A stretch of 59,021 nucleotides of DNA, taken from positions 1-59,021 of the IMG/VR virus record IMGVR_UViG_3300006329_000017, one strand, 5' to 3'. The DNA is from a virus. Position numbers and translations under genes: made by a program. This document shows, in pieces, positions 41,651-50,229 of this stretch (position 1 is its first letter; each line of letters starts with the position of its first letter). The notes beneath the pieces were generated by a model. The model was given only the letters and a program-made list of their open reading frames with translations, searched no databases and had not been told where the DNA came from.

Positions 41651-42131
41651 AGCGTTGATTAGTCTCCACTCTTGACTTAATGTAGTTCATGTCTGCAGAG
41701 TTCTCGTTTCCATCTGTATGGAATACTTCTTCGTACCCTTTACGTTCCAGAATTTTTTCTCTAATAGATTGTTGTCTCTTCTCCTTTGCAATTCTCCTTA
41801 GATATGCGTAGTAAACTATCTGTGTGAAATAAGCAAAAGGATTTTTAGATTTCTCTGGGTCAAAATTGTGTATGTATTGGATGCAATTCTCAATGCCATC
41901 CCCAATCATGTCTTCTCTATACATATAGTTTATAAAATTTGGTCTATATGATAGGTGTGTAGCGATTTTAAGGAAGCATTCACCAATATAATTAGAGACA
42001 CGAGGTTTAGGATCACCTGCTTCTTCAGCTTCAGTAATCTGTTGTCTATAGATAATCAACTCAGCTAAGAATTTCTTATTATCTACATAGTGTTCCTTCT
42101 TTTTAGTGGACTTCCGTGCCATAGTAGTCAT
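41643..42131 (-). CDS. 55: Late sigma factor gp55
   Basis: 162-aa sigma-70-like factor that directs host RNA polymerase to late NATAAATA promoters with gp33 and gp45. The core SNYIGECFLKIATHLSYRPNFINY and NPFAYFTQIVYYAYLRRI matches cyanophage gp55 (conserved region 2-like). An alternative ATG lies 9 bases in (42122). Late promoters across this window are its likely targets. Confidence 0.9.
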   Translation of the reverse strand: MTTMARKSTKKKEHYVDNKKFLAELIIYRQQITEAEEAGDPKPRVSNYIGECFLKIATHLSYRPNFINYMYREDMIGDGIENCIQYIHNFDPEKSKNPFAYFTQIVYYAYLRRIAKEKRQQSIREKILERKGYEEVFHTDGNENSADMNYIKSRVETNQRYG

Positions 42132-42227
42132 TTATATTAACTCACGGTTAGCATAATTATAGTTCATGGTGACACAATTGTAAAGGGGGCTTGACAAACC
42201 CATTTACAATGGTTAGACTCAACACTG

Positions 42228-42686
42228 TTAAGGGTTGGAAGGATCCTTAGGCTCTTTTTTATACATATGCTCTAGAAACGAGCGTGCGTCCTCAACTTTG
42301 GCGATTAGACCCATATTAGGACTCAAGGGTACCTCTCCTCTCTCAGGTTCGTGTTCGTGTAATATTTCTTTCTTCACCCAACGTTTATACATTCTTATTG
42401 CGTCCTTACTCATAGGAGCAATGCTGATAACTGATCTTTCTTCGATGACGAAAAACTCTTCGTCGGAAAAATTCACCCACTTAATAAAACCAACAGCGAT
42501 TTTTTGATCACTTGGTTGATTTCCTTCCATTTCTACGATCTTAGTCTTAGCAGGGTGCTGTATGAACAGAAGATCTTCCTTAGAGTCTGGATCTTTTGTC
42601 AACAAAACCTCACCAAGGATCTCCTCCCCAGTAATGAGTTTGACTGTACCGTGAAATTGTTCGTCGTGTCGGATGTAGTTAATCAT
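42228..42686 (-). CDS. LSm-like small beta protein with acidic tail
   Basis: 152 aa. Begins FHGTVKLITGEEILGEVLL, an Sm-like strand-turn pattern (V-x-L-x-x-G-x-x-I-x-G-x-V) similar to the 20864-21244 gene. Continues with strands (VGFIKWVNFSDEEFFVIEE) and a helical C-terminus. Conserved cyanophage family of unknown function; RNA binding would follow from an LSm fold but is not shown. Overlaps uvsW. Confidence 0.65.
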   Translation of the reverse strand: MINYIRHDEQFHGTVKLITGEEILGEVLLTKDPDSKEDLLFIQHPAKTKIVEMEGNQPSDQKIAVGFIKWVNFSDEEFFVIEERSVISIAPMSKDAIRMYKRWVKKEILHEHEPERGEVPLSPNMGLIAKVEDARSFLEHMYKKEPKDPSNP

Positions 42687-44136
42687 TTTTTAATTTAACT
42701 TCTTTGATTTCGTAATCAAAATTCTCTTCCTCATATATTTTTCGTCTTGCGACTAAATGACGAAGAGTATAGTTAAGTTTGGAACCTCTCGCACAGTCAT
42801 CCGCTATATCGAATAATGTAGCCTGTGCTTTGTTCTCACCCTTCCTAAGAACCCTACCAATAGACTGAAGATTTCTGACCCTCGACTTTGATGGACTCGC
42901 AAATATAACATTGTGCAGATTCTTAATATTGATACCAGTAGAGAAGGTTCCATAAGACGCTAGTATTATAGCATTCTTTTCCTTCTCACATATAGAACGT
43001 GCTTCTTCACGTTCCATAGCATCTATACCACCATGTATAAAGAAAATCTTACGACCTTCCTTTACTTTACTATTTAGCAATTCCCATAAAGGTTCTCCGT
43101 GTTTTTCGACGTAGTTAAATAAAATCAATGTGTTTCCCCGTAGATCACACGCAAGATTTATGATGAGATTATTGCGTTTTGGGTGTGTAATTAGGTAATC
43201 TATCTCCTGAAAATAGTCATCAAACGGTACAAATCCATGCTTACATAAGAGGATACACACCTTCAGTGGTGTTAGGTGTCCTTTTTTCATGAGATCTATG
43301 GTCTTAGTTACCTGATCCACCTTACCAAACAAACCTTCCAACACTAATTGATGAGTTTCCATACCATCTAAGGTACCTGTCAACCCCACTCGGTACTTAG
43401 CGTCATGACATTTGTTGAGAATCCCTGTCAGACTTTTCGCTTTGTAAAGATGTGCTTCATCCCCGATAATGACATCAAAACGTTTAAAAAATTTGCGGGG
43501 TTCCTTATAGATGCTCTGCCAAGTACTGATAACCACAGAAGAGTCCACATATTTTTCTGCACCTGCTTGGATTTTATGTATTTCATTTGTTCTCCATCCA
43601 TATGATTTAAAATCTTTTGCCAACTGTTCTACTAAAGACACGGTTGGTACTATAATAAGTATGTTTCTATCAAATTTTAAGTGCCAACGCACTATGGCAT
43701 AGATGATCAGGGATTTTCCTGATCCTGTTGGGGATAATAAAAGTTTGCGATGGTGCCTAAGTGCCTGATAAATTGCTCGTAACTGGTAGTCTCGTGCTTT
43801 AAAAGGTAATCCCAGTGATCTAACGTAGCCCGCAACACTCTCAGGGCTGATGATAGATTCCCAATCGTCTGGTCGTCCATAAGTACTGTCCTCAATGTCA
43901 AATTCATAACCTTTTTCTTCTAAGAAATCAACAACATAATCAAAAAGACCCGCATATATCTCACCAGTAGCAGGTGAATACAAGCGGATCTTGCCATCCC
44001 ATTTCCATTTTTGGTACTGTGGCATATACTTAGCACCTGGAACATCAAATATAAAATGTTCACTCAGTTCCTTGTGTACATGCGGTTCTGCAGTTACCTT
44101 AAGGTAAACCTCGTTTTTCTTGGTGATAACTGTCAT
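42679..44136 (-). CDS. uvsW: UvsW helicase
   Basis: 485-aa SF2 helicase that unwinds branched DNA and R-loops, switching origin- to recombination-dependent replication. Walker A SPTGSGKS (135-142), GDEAH box, GLTGTLDG, and C-terminal motifs V/VI (SIGRVLRKGENKAQ). ATG 44136 overlaps the uvsY stop as TGATG. Order uvsY-uvsW is as in T4-like phages. Confidence 0.95.
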   Translation of the reverse strand: MTVITKKNEVYLKVTAEPHVHKELSEHFIFDVPGAKYMPQYQKWKWDGKIRLYSPATGEIYAGLFDYVVDFLEEKGYEFDIEDSTYGRPDDWESIISPESVAGYVRSLGLPFKARDYQLRAIYQALRHHRKLLLSPTGSGKSLIIYAIVRWHLKFDRNILIIVPTVSLVEQLAKDFKSYGWRTNEIHKIQAGAEKYVDSSVVISTWQSIYKEPRKFFKRFDVIIGDEAHLYKAKSLTGILNKCHDAKYRVGLTGTLDGMETHQLVLEGLFGKVDQVTKTIDLMKKGHLTPLKVCILLCKHGFVPFDDYFQEIDYLITHPKRNNLIINLACDLRGNTLILFNYVEKHGEPLWELLNSKVKEGRKIFFIHGGIDAMEREEARSICEKEKNAIILASYGTFSTGINIKNLHNVIFASPSKSRVRNLQSIGRVLRKGENKAQATLFDIADDCARGSKLNYTLRHLVARRKIYEEENFDYEIKEVKLKND

Positions 44137-44558
44137 CAATAATTCTCATACTTCCTCAGTTCGATAACGTTTTTAATCTGAAATCCTCTATTGGAGCACT
44201 GTTTAAGAACGTTCTCCAAATAATTTATACAAGTTTCGAGGTAGTCCATTTTTTGTTTGGTACGGATGAACTCATCATCTGCCCAGATGTATGTGTTGAG
44301 GTCACCTTTGAGTACCTTATGGTTAAAGGGATTATCTTGGTACACCTTCGATGGTGCCTTACCAGAATAGTACTCAAACTTCTGTTTATACATGCGGTTC
44401 TTCTTCATTTCAGCATCAGACAGCATCAGTCTGAACTGAGACCACAAGTTTAGGTACTTTTCATGTATGACAGTTACCTTAAAATTTTCCGTGTCAAGAT
44501 CGTTCTGGTCGATTTTACAATCTTCCTTCCACATCTCACGGATGTCATCAAGATTCAT
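44136..44558 (-). CDS. uvsY: Recombination mediator UvsY
   Basis: 140-aa helical protein that loads UvsX onto gp32-coated DNA. The start DDIREMWKEDCKIDQNDLD, the lysine-rich middle and the helical C-terminus are characteristic of cyanophage UvsY. Its ATG overlaps the stop of the tube-like gene. Confidence 0.85.
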   Translation of the reverse strand: MNLDDIREMWKEDCKIDQNDLDTENFKVTVIHEKYLNLWSQFRLMLSDAEMKKNRMYKQKFEYYSGKAPSKVYQDNPFNHKVLKGDLNTYIWADDEFIRTKQKMDYLETCINYLENVLKQCSNRGFQIKNVIELRKYENY

Positions 44559-45154
44559 GCTAATTCAGTTCTTCTCTTACCTATTGTATCTTGGATGTCG
44601 TATAGATCGTAACGAAAGCTCGCTTGAGCTACAGCATACTCCGTACCATCTATTGTAGCATTAAATTCTAGTGCTGACAAGGAGACAGGGAACATGTTCT
44701 CAAACGTGACAAAGAAATTTGTCTGAAAATTACTGTTTAATACTGCTAGTGATCCATCAGAACGTACATTGGTTAGTATTTTACCAGTGTCCATCTTCTC
44801 TTCTGACCTATCTTCTAGGAAAGTTCTTTCTGCTAGAGTTCTACCAGTTGCCATACCTCTCATCCAGTTATGGAGAATGAGATAGTTCTCTAAGTCCTCA
44901 TCAATAAGGAACTGTAGATTAAGTGGTTCATAATTAATACCATGTGAATCCCACGGTATAGTACGACCCATAATTGTGGGTTGTTCTACCTGATTGATAC
45001 TGATACCAGGAATGTTTGCGGTCTGTGCAAAGTAAGTTACCTTAGGATAATCTGCCAAGACAAACTTAAATCCAATAGGAGATAAAAAATTTCTATTTTC
45101 TATCTGTCCTTGGAATGAGTCGTAACCTTTATTACCTAGGTATGATCCCGCCAT
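44555..45154 (-). CDS. Tail-tube-fold virion protein, baseplate initiator candidate
   Basis: 199 aa. Its core (GFKFVLADYPKVTYFAQTANI with VEQPTIMG, NYEPLNLQFLIDEDLENYL and a C-terminal ATIDGTEYAVAQASFRYD) fits the tail-tube fold of T4 gp19/gp54 proteins. This phage's tube gp19 is encoded at 51901-52551, so this copy is more likely the baseplate tube initiator or tail terminator. Assignment between those is not decidable from sequence alone. Overlaps uvsY. Confidence 0.65.
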   Translation of the reverse strand: MAGSYLGNKGYDSFQGQIENRNFLSPIGFKFVLADYPKVTYFAQTANIPGISINQVEQPTIMGRTIPWDSHGINYEPLNLQFLIDEDLENYLILHNWMRGMATGRTLAERTFLEDRSEEKMDTGKILTNVRSDGSLAVLNSNFQTNFFVTFENMFPVSLSALEFNATIDGTEYAVAQASFRYDLYDIQDTIGKRRTELA

Positions 45155-45525
45155 TACTCTTCGTCTTTTTGATTATTTAGGTACTCAATGACCTCATCAT
45201 GATCTTTTGCTGCTCTTTCGAAGGCAGCATACTGTGCTTCTATACTAAAATTATCTAATCCTTCTACCTCTGAGGGTTCCTGTTTGATAATTACCTTAGA
45301 TTTTTCTTGCTCATCCCAGTGTTCATGTAATTTATCTACCTGCACATCAACATCTCTCATAGTATGCTCTACTTTAAGGTCAAACCACACTCGTTTTAAC
45401 CATGCTATAAATCCCAAAGAGAAAAATTTTACGAATTGGTTGGGTTGTTTGTTTGCCCATCTCTCCATCTTGGCATACCAAGGGTCTACACCTGGTCCAA
45501 ATGTCTTTTCGAATTCGTATTTCAT
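45154..45525 (-). CDS. Hypothetical 123-aa helical protein
   Basis: Aromatic, tryptophan-rich N-terminal half (WYAKMERWANKQPN; FSLGFIAWLKRVWFDLKV) that could lie along a membrane, then acidic helices. Overlaps both neighbours by one base (abutting stops and starts). Sits with structural genes. No family recognised. Confidence 0.68.
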   Translation of the reverse strand: MKYEFEKTFGPGVDPWYAKMERWANKQPNQFVKFFSLGFIAWLKRVWFDLKVEHTMRDVDVQVDKLHEHWDEQEKSKVIIKQEPSEVEGLDNFSIEAQYAAFERAAKDHDEVIEYLNNQKDEE

Positions 45526-45725
45526 TAGTCGTAGATACCGTACGGTGTTAAATCATAATAAGGAGTTTCTAATGGTTCGCCCTTACGAGGTGTTGGTTCA
45601 CCTATCTTTGCTAAGATATCAGCAGGTATTTTCTTCTGACTAATATCATAAGGTATGGGTGCATTTGCTACACATACCCTTACACATTCCCACTCTTCTT
45701 CTGTGAGGTCATAGTTAGTCATCAT
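45525..45725 (-). CDS. Hypothetical 66-aa protein
   Basis: An acidic N-terminal helix (LTEEEWECVRVCVANAP) and a proline/tyrosine-rich end. Start overlaps the 69-aa membrane gene stop (two adjacent ATGs at 45725 and 45722). The familiar layout LTEEEWxCVRxC suggests a conserved cyanophage small protein, function unknown. Confidence 0.65.
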   Translation of the reverse strand: MMTNYDLTEEEWECVRVCVANAPIPYDISQKKIPADILAKIGEPTPRKGEPLETPYYDLTPYGIYD

Positions 45726-45924
45726 GATCGTCCCATGGGTCTGCTAGATCTTTGTTGTCAAAAAATGCTTTGTACACACCAAACGTGGTGAGTCCTGCAA
45801 CCAATACAATAAATGAAATTGCAAATGTCACATTGGGATCAGCATTATAATGTGGAATAATTGCATTACACTTAGTCCAAGTACCAGGTAATGTATACAC
45901 TGGTGGGCATGATAAAAAAATCAT
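45715..45924 (-). CDS. Single-pass membrane protein, 69 aa
   Basis: A short N-terminal domain with two cysteines, one transmembrane helix (VTFAISFIVLVAGLTTFGVY) and an acidic tail (DPWDDHDD). The tail resembles that of the upstream gene (DPWIDEDDEDD), suggesting a shared partner or duplication. Overlaps neighbours by 4-11 bases. Confidence 0.68.
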   Translation of the reverse strand: MIFLSCPPVYTLPGTWTKCNAIIPHYNADPNVTFAISFIVLVAGLTTFGVYKAFFDNKDLADPWDDHDD

Positions 45925-46214
45925 CTTCTTACTACTGCGGGAACGTCACCGTCACCCTCATCATCTTCGTCATCTTCATCAATCCATGGATCTGATATTT
46001 CCATGCCATTGTTAATACGATTCTGTAATGATGCGTGTAACGGATCTTTGGTGAAGTTAACAACCATTAACTCATCACCATTTTTTACATCCTTTAACTC
46101 AGGATGTACAGGTGTCAACTCTCTCTTCTCTTTGATAAACTTATCATTCCAAAACATCAAAACAAATGCCTGATACAATAAGTATAGAGAACATATCGTA
46201 AATATTATTACCAT
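45921..46214 (-). CDS. Single-pass membrane protein with acidic tail, 97 aa
   Basis: N-terminal membrane helix (VIIFTICSLYLLYQAFVLMFW), a soluble region (VHPELKDVKNGDELMVVNF) and a strongly acidic stretch (DPWIDEDDEDDEGDGD). A late promoter lies immediately upstream (46220-46227), so close that the transcript might start near or at the ATG. Function unknown. Confidence 0.68.
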   Translation of the reverse strand: MVIIFTICSLYLLYQAFVLMFWNDKFIKEKRELTPVHPELKDVKNGDELMVVNFTKDPLHASLQNRINNGMEISDPWIDEDDEDDEGDGDVPAVVRR

Positions 46215-46219
46215 TAAAA

Positions 46220-46227
46220 TATTTATA
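46220..46227 (-). promoter_or_regulatory. Late promoter TATAAATA
   Basis: An exact late consensus on the minus strand, 5 bases from the ATG at 46214. By T4 spacing, transcription would start near that ATG. Confidence 0.75.
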
Positions 46228-46235
46228 TCCTTTGT

Positions 46236-46565
46236 CTAGAAGAGATTAGTCCTTGGTATGTACTCTTTTGCTTTTTGTATGTACGGTAAAACTTCAGTCT
46301 CTACTCTCTCTGCTATTTTATCTATAATATTAACATCAATATGCATAAATGGAGGAATGATTCCCAATATTCTAAGTAAACCATCAACAAACAATGCAAG
46401 GGTAGTGAAACCTAGAATCATACTGATGATAGTTGCTTCTCTATTATGCTTTGCCATTGAGGCTTCATCTATTCTTCTGGCTTCTTCTACTGCTTCCCTG
46501 ATAAGGGCATCAACTTCTGCTTTTGTATAGAATTGTCCTATTCCAGGTATGTCATGTAAATCCAT
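46236..46565 (-). CDS. Membrane coiled-coil protein, 109 aa
   Basis: Strong AGGAGG site before ATG 46565. A charged helix (TKAEVDALIREAVEEARRID), a hydrophobic segment (ATIISMILGFTTLALFVDGLL, about 44-64) and a C-terminal amphipathic helix. Similar proteins occur near gp23 in cyanophages. Possibly membrane-remodelling or assembly related; no proof. Confidence 0.7.
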   Translation of the reverse strand: MDLHDIPGIGQFYTKAEVDALIREAVEEARRIDEASMAKHNREATIISMILGFTTLALFVDGLLRILGIIPPFMHIDVNIIDKIAERVETEVLPYIQKAKEYIPRTNLF

Positions 46566-46572
46566 TAGCCTC

Positions 46573-46737
46573 CTATTGCCAGTATTCGTCGAGTCTTTCT
46601 AATACATTCATTAGAATTCTATTAGCAGCTCCACGTTGACGGTCATCCCATTCTGGGTACCACGTTTTGTCATGAAGACCTGTCTTCATCTTCATAATAT
46701 AAGCTGTCATGTTCACTTTGTCAAGCCTTCCGTTCAT
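46573..46737 (-). CDS. Conserved cyanophage 54-aa protein
   Basis: 54 aa from ATG 46737 to TAG 46573. Starts MNGRLDKVNMTAYIMKMKTG and ends with a helix LMNVLERLDEYW; this pattern recurs downstream of gp23 in cyanophages. Basic/helical, function unknown. The next gene's AGGAGG overlaps its stop. A terminator separates it from gp23. Confidence 0.72.
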   Translation of the reverse strand: MNGRLDKVNMTAYIMKMKTGLHDKTWYPEWDDRQRGAANRILMNVLERLDEYWQ

Positions 46738-46768
46738 TTTATACAAATCGTATCCTATTATTTAACAT

Positions 46769-46794
46769 AAAAAAAGACCTCCGAAGAGGTCTTT
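46769..46794 (-). terminator. Strong terminator after gp23
   Basis: AAGACCTC-TTCG-GAGGTCTT stem with a stable UUCG tetraloop and a T7 tail on the minus strand. It ends the capsid unit, as expected for the most abundant late transcript. Confidence 0.93.
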
Positions 46795-46815
46795 GTAAAG
46801 TATATAAGCGATTGC

Positions 46816-48162
46816 TTACATTAAGTTGTCAACAAGAACACGTCTGTAGTAGCGGTTCTTATTAGGATCAAGATCTCCACCGCCTTGGTCTGTGCCTTCC
46901 GCAAATGGGTTAGCAACCATACCGTAACGAGTCTTAAAGCCAATTTTAGGTTGGAATGTATCCTGACCTACGGCTCTGACCATTTGTAGAGGTACATATG
47001 GACAATAGAACAGACCTGCGTCGTATGCTGAACTACCTTTGTATCCTGCAACGTAGAAGTGTCTGTCACTTACGTTTGCTGAATAAGGGTCAACGTACAC
47101 TTTGATGCGTCCGTTTAATGTTCCTGCAAGTGTGGAACTATTGTCATCTGGAAGTAAGTTTGAGTTTCCAGCTAAAGCAGGTGTGTAATCAAGTACACCA
47201 GCCATTGATAGAGCAGAAGCTACGTCTGCAGAACATATTAGAATGTTCCCTTTTCCACGACGAGTTTCATGCCCGATTGCGTTCATGTCTCTTTCGATCT
47301 GGAATAGAAGACCTTTAAACTTCTCAACTGACCATCTACCGTTGGAGTCAACGTCTAGGTCAAATATTCCTGCAGTTGCTGTGTTGTTCTGAGCACCAGG
47401 TCTTGCAACCTTGTATACAGATCTTACAACTTCACGGTTGATTTCAGCAAGAACCTCTGTTGAGAGGATGTTTGCCAATTCTGACTCAGCGTCTAAGCCG
47501 TGAACTGCCTTAAGGTCTTGTGCTAGTTCTAAACTGTACTCAGCTTTGAGTGCTCTGGACTTAGCAGTCACAGTAACTTTCTCAATACTGAAGTTCATTT
47601 CAGCGAACTGGTTACCACTAGCATCACCTAATGCTTCAGCTTCTGCTGTAGGCATTCCGTCTGATGTGTTGTAAGTTCCAGATGCGTTTAGAAGTCCTGG
47701 GTTAGATCCAGACTGTGCTGTTCTACCTAGGTCACTAGCAGCGTTCTCTGCTGAGAACTCTGTGTCTGCTTCGTTAAAGAATGCTTCGGATCCAGCTGTA
47801 CGGTTAGTACCATAGCGTGATCTCATCGCAAAGATAAGACCTGTTGGACCTGTCATTGGTTGTACCCCTGCAATGTCATAAGCAATAAGCTTAGGCATTG
47901 ATCTCCTGATTAGGGAGATTAAAACTGGGTCGAAACCTGCTACAGGACCTGTAGCTGTAGAACTACCACTGAAACCTGCAGTACCAGCAGACATTGTAGG
48001 AGCAGCTTCGTTAAGAACGCCAGCTTCTTCCTTTAAAAATCTTTCTTGGTTTTCTAGCAGGACTGAGGTAACTGCCTTTCTATAACCATCTTTGATATTG
48101 TCTATCTCAGAGTGCTCTAGAATGGGTTTCCACTTTTCCTGCAATGATTCTGAATTAAACAT
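46816..48162 (-). CDS. 23: Major capsid protein gp23
   Basis: 448-aa HK97-fold capsid protein. The first 52 residues are a helical propeptide. The predicted gp21 cut L50-N51-E52|A53 matches the T4 rule, leaving a mature arm APTMSAGT...GPVAGFDP. The body has LIRRSMPKLIAYDIAGVQPM, conserved with T4 gp23. A TATAAGTA late promoter and an AAGAGAA ribosome site precede the ATG. Followed by a strong terminator. Confidence 0.97.
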   Translation of the reverse strand: MFNSESLQEKWKPILEHSEIDNIKDGYRKAVTSVLLENQERFLKEEAGVLNEAAPTMSAGTAGFSGSSTATGPVAGFDPVLISLIRRSMPKLIAYDIAGVQPMTGPTGLIFAMRSRYGTNRTAGSEAFFNEADTEFSAENAASDLGRTAQSGSNPGLLNASGTYNTSDGMPTAEAEALGDASGNQFAEMNFSIEKVTVTAKSRALKAEYSLELAQDLKAVHGLDAESELANILSTEVLAEINREVVRSVYKVARPGAQNNTATAGIFDLDVDSNGRWSVEKFKGLLFQIERDMNAIGHETRRGKGNILICSADVASALSMAGVLDYTPALAGNSNLLPDDNSSTLAGTLNGRIKVYVDPYSANVSDRHFYVAGYKGSSAYDAGLFYCPYVPLQMVRAVGQDTFQPKIGFKTRYGMVANPFAEGTDQGGGDLDPNKNRYYRRVLVDNLM

Positions 48163-48190
48163 TGCGTTTTTCTCTTGGAAAAAATAGATT

Positions 48191-48198
48191 TACTTATA
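48191..48198 (-). promoter_or_regulatory. Late promoter variant TATAAGTA for gp23
   Basis: One mismatch (G for A) from TATAAATA, 29 bases before the capsid gene ATG. Expected position for the gp23 late promoter. Confidence 0.6.
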
Positions 48199-48204
48199 AT
48201 AAAA

Positions 48205-49242
48205 TCACCTTGCCCAACGGCTTAGTGCACTAGCGTATGCAGACATTGCATCACCAGTTACTTCGCCACCCTCAATTGCAACGTCATCGGATTTCTCCTC
48301 AGCAGGTGCAGGTTTGGTTGAGAAATAAGACTCTTTAAGAGTATTTACTTTCTCACGGAAGGCTTCTTCATTGTCAAACTCAACAGCTTCAGCAAGAGAG
48401 TGTAGTTTCTCCTTCTGTGTGAGGGAGAGACCCTCGCTCAGCTCATTCACAATCCCATTCTTGATATAGCTGCCGACCTCTTTTGAGAGATCAACATTCT
48501 CTTCGATTTGTTGGTTGAGTTTTTGCTCCATAGTATCGAGTTGCTTAGTCATTTCATCAACTAAGTCAACTTTTTCGTCGGGAAGATCAATATGATTCTC
48601 GACAAAAACTTGTTTGAGACCAGCCATGACAGACTCTGCCATTTCGGTTTTGATTCCGTGCTCAATTGCGAGTTCGTTATCCTTAATCCAAGAATCCACA
48701 TGGTATTTAAGGGTCTCGTCAACCTTTTCTGCAAGCTCGGACTTCATAGTCTCGACTTCTTCTTCTAGGACTTTTGCATAATCAGTATGCATACGCTCTA
48801 GTTCTTCGTTTATACGGGAAACAACTGCTGCTTCGAAGATAGTCTTTGCTTTCTCTTTAAACTCTTCTGATAGGTCTTCACCTTCAGTAAGAGCAGCAAC
48901 GTCAGCAGAGAGATCGATCTCGATAGTTTCAGTTTCCGCAGGTGTTTCAGCAATAACCTCACCTTCAGGTTCTAGACCTGCTTTTACGTCTCCTTTTGTA
49001 CTAAACTCTGCCTTCTGGCCAGAAGCAGCAGATGGTTTTGTTTGAGGAGGTGTAGCAGTAGGACCGCCACCAGTCTTGTACTTATTGGAATCGTCAGTAG
49101 GTTTAGAATTAAATGGTGTAGGACCACCTAAATCTTGAGGACCACCTTGTCCAGGAGTTCCACCTTCACTTTTAGGTTGTGGATCACCAGGTTTGGCGTT
49201 CTTGGTCACTGCATTTTCATCAATAGTTTGTTCATTAGACAT
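48205..49242 (-). CDS. 22: Prohead core scaffold gp22
   Basis: 345-aa scaffold that fills the prohead and is digested by gp21. N-terminal 110 residues are proline/glycine/threonine rich and disordered; the middle and C-terminal parts are acidic coiled coil (EELERMHTDYAKVLEEEVE; EKLHSLAEAVEFDNEEAF). Possible gp21 sites include IFE|A. Gene order 20-(67)-21-22-23 supports the call. A late promoter lies upstream. Confidence 0.9.
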   Translation of the reverse strand: MSNEQTIDENAVTKNAKPGDPQPKSEGGTPGQGGPQDLGGPTPFNSKPTDDSNKYKTGGGPTATPPQTKPSAASGQKAEFSTKGDVKAGLEPEGEVIAETPAETETIEIDLSADVAALTEGEDLSEEFKEKAKTIFEAAVVSRINEELERMHTDYAKVLEEEVETMKSELAEKVDETLKYHVDSWIKDNELAIEHGIKTEMAESVMAGLKQVFVENHIDLPDEKVDLVDEMTKQLDTMEQKLNQQIEENVDLSKEVGSYIKNGIVNELSEGLSLTQKEKLHSLAEAVEFDNEEAFREKVNTLKESYFSTKPAPAEEKSDDVAIEGGEVTGDAMSAYASALSRWAR

Positions 49243-49284
49243 TGTTGTCTCCCTCTGCGTACAATTTTGGTTATTTGCTATAGT

Positions 49285-49292
49285 TATTTATA
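49285..49292 (-). promoter_or_regulatory. Late promoter TATAAATA for gp22-gp23
   Basis: An exact late consensus on the minus strand, 43 bases upstream of the scaffold ATG. Confidence 0.8.
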
Positions 49293-49294
49293 AC

Positions 49295-49939
49295 TTATAG
49301 ACTTTTTAAGAATGTATCGAATGCGGAAATCTTTCTTTCCGAGATTTGAGATGCGGCTGCGTTGTTAATTCTGTCCTTAATTGTCTCCAATTTCTGTTCA
49401 GATACACCACTTCCAGTCCAAATCCATTCTTTACCTTCTAAAATACCTTCCACAAATGCGTCAGGTGCTGATGGGTCTGCTACTATATCAGCAGCAGTAG
49501 CTAGTGTGAAGTCATCACACACTACCTTACATCCATTTTGTTCTCTAATAGAACCTAGTCCTCGTGAAGAAACACCAAGTTTGATGCCTTCATCAAGAAG
49601 TTCTTTAGTTACACGTCCCATAGGAGTATCAAGTATGCGTGCTTTGCCCACATAGTTGTTACCTTCTTGTCTAAGAGATGTGATTAAATGTGATACACGA
49701 TCTAAGTTTATGGTAGGTCCTTCTGGATGACCGAGTTCTCCCATTGCACGACCCTTTTTAATATAACCTTCGTTATATTTTTGTACTTCTCTATTAAGAG
49801 TTTCCATTGGATACATGCGTCCGTTACGGTTTTTGATAGCACCCTGTAGAAATACACCTTCGATAAAGGTCTTGCGTTTGCTTCCCTTACCTTCGGTTAT
49901 AACCTTGGTATCATTTATCGTTTCCGTTATCAGTTTCAT
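49295..49939 (-). CDS. 21: Prohead protease gp21
   Basis: ATG 49939 gives 214 aa, overlapping the core protein gene. Serine protease of the herpes/T4 prohead type: catalytic His in AMGELGHPEG and Ser in LGVSSRGLGS. Cuts gp23, gp22 and itself at (L/I)xE|(A/G); the protein has its own ITE|G and ILE|G sites, consistent with self-processing. Position between 20 and 22 is standard. Confidence 0.94.
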   Translation of the reverse strand: MKLITETINDTKVITEGKGSKRKTFIEGVFLQGAIKNRNGRMYPMETLNREVQKYNEGYIKKGRAMGELGHPEGPTINLDRVSHLITSLRQEGNNYVGKARILDTPMGRVTKELLDEGIKLGVSSRGLGSIREQNGCKVVCDDFTLATAADIVADPSAPDAFVEGILEGKEWIWTGSGVSEQKLETIKDRINNAAASQISERKISAFDTFLKSL

Positions 49940-50207
49940 CTGGGGTTTCCTCAGTTTCTGGTTCATCAGTTGGTTCGACAGAACTTGGAGTTCCATCTGC
50001 TTCCGCATCAACTTCTGCTTTTGGCTCTGTTTCTCCCTCTTCTGGTTTCTCTGGAGTAGGTGTAAACATTTGCTTACCCACTTCTTGTTTCATGGAGTCA
50101 ATAGAGTCCATGGCCAGTTCCTTCATACGGGAATCAACGTAATCACTAAGATCTTTTCCACCACCGAATACGGTGTTAACAATATCAATTGAGCTTTGAG
50201 AAGGCAT
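49911..50207 (-). CDS. Prohead core protein (gp67/68-like)
   Basis: 98 aa: a helical N-terminal half (SSIDIVNTVFGGGKDLSDYV) and a very acidic, proline-rich, disordered C-terminus (EPTDEPETEETPDETD). Acidic small proteins between portal and protease are core components gp67/gp68 in T4. Overlaps gp21 by 29 bases. Confidence 0.7.
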   Translation of the reverse strand: MPSQSSIDIVNTVFGGGKDLSDYVDSRMKELAMDSIDSMKQEVGKQMFTPTPEKPEEGETEPKAEVDAEADGTPSSVEPTDEPETEETPDETDNGNDK

Positions 50208-50229
50208 AATTATAATCGTATAGTACTAT

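Noticed and set aside
42185-42226. Sigma-70-like promoter TTGACA / TACAAT on the plus strand
   Set aside because: The spacer between the boxes is about 9 bases, too short for sigma-70, and no plus-strand gene follows.
46750-46765. Late promoter candidate GTTAAATA upstream of the 54-aa gene
   Set aside because: Weak match only, although the downstream bases resemble the 8014 promoter; left out because one mismatch falls in the core TATA.
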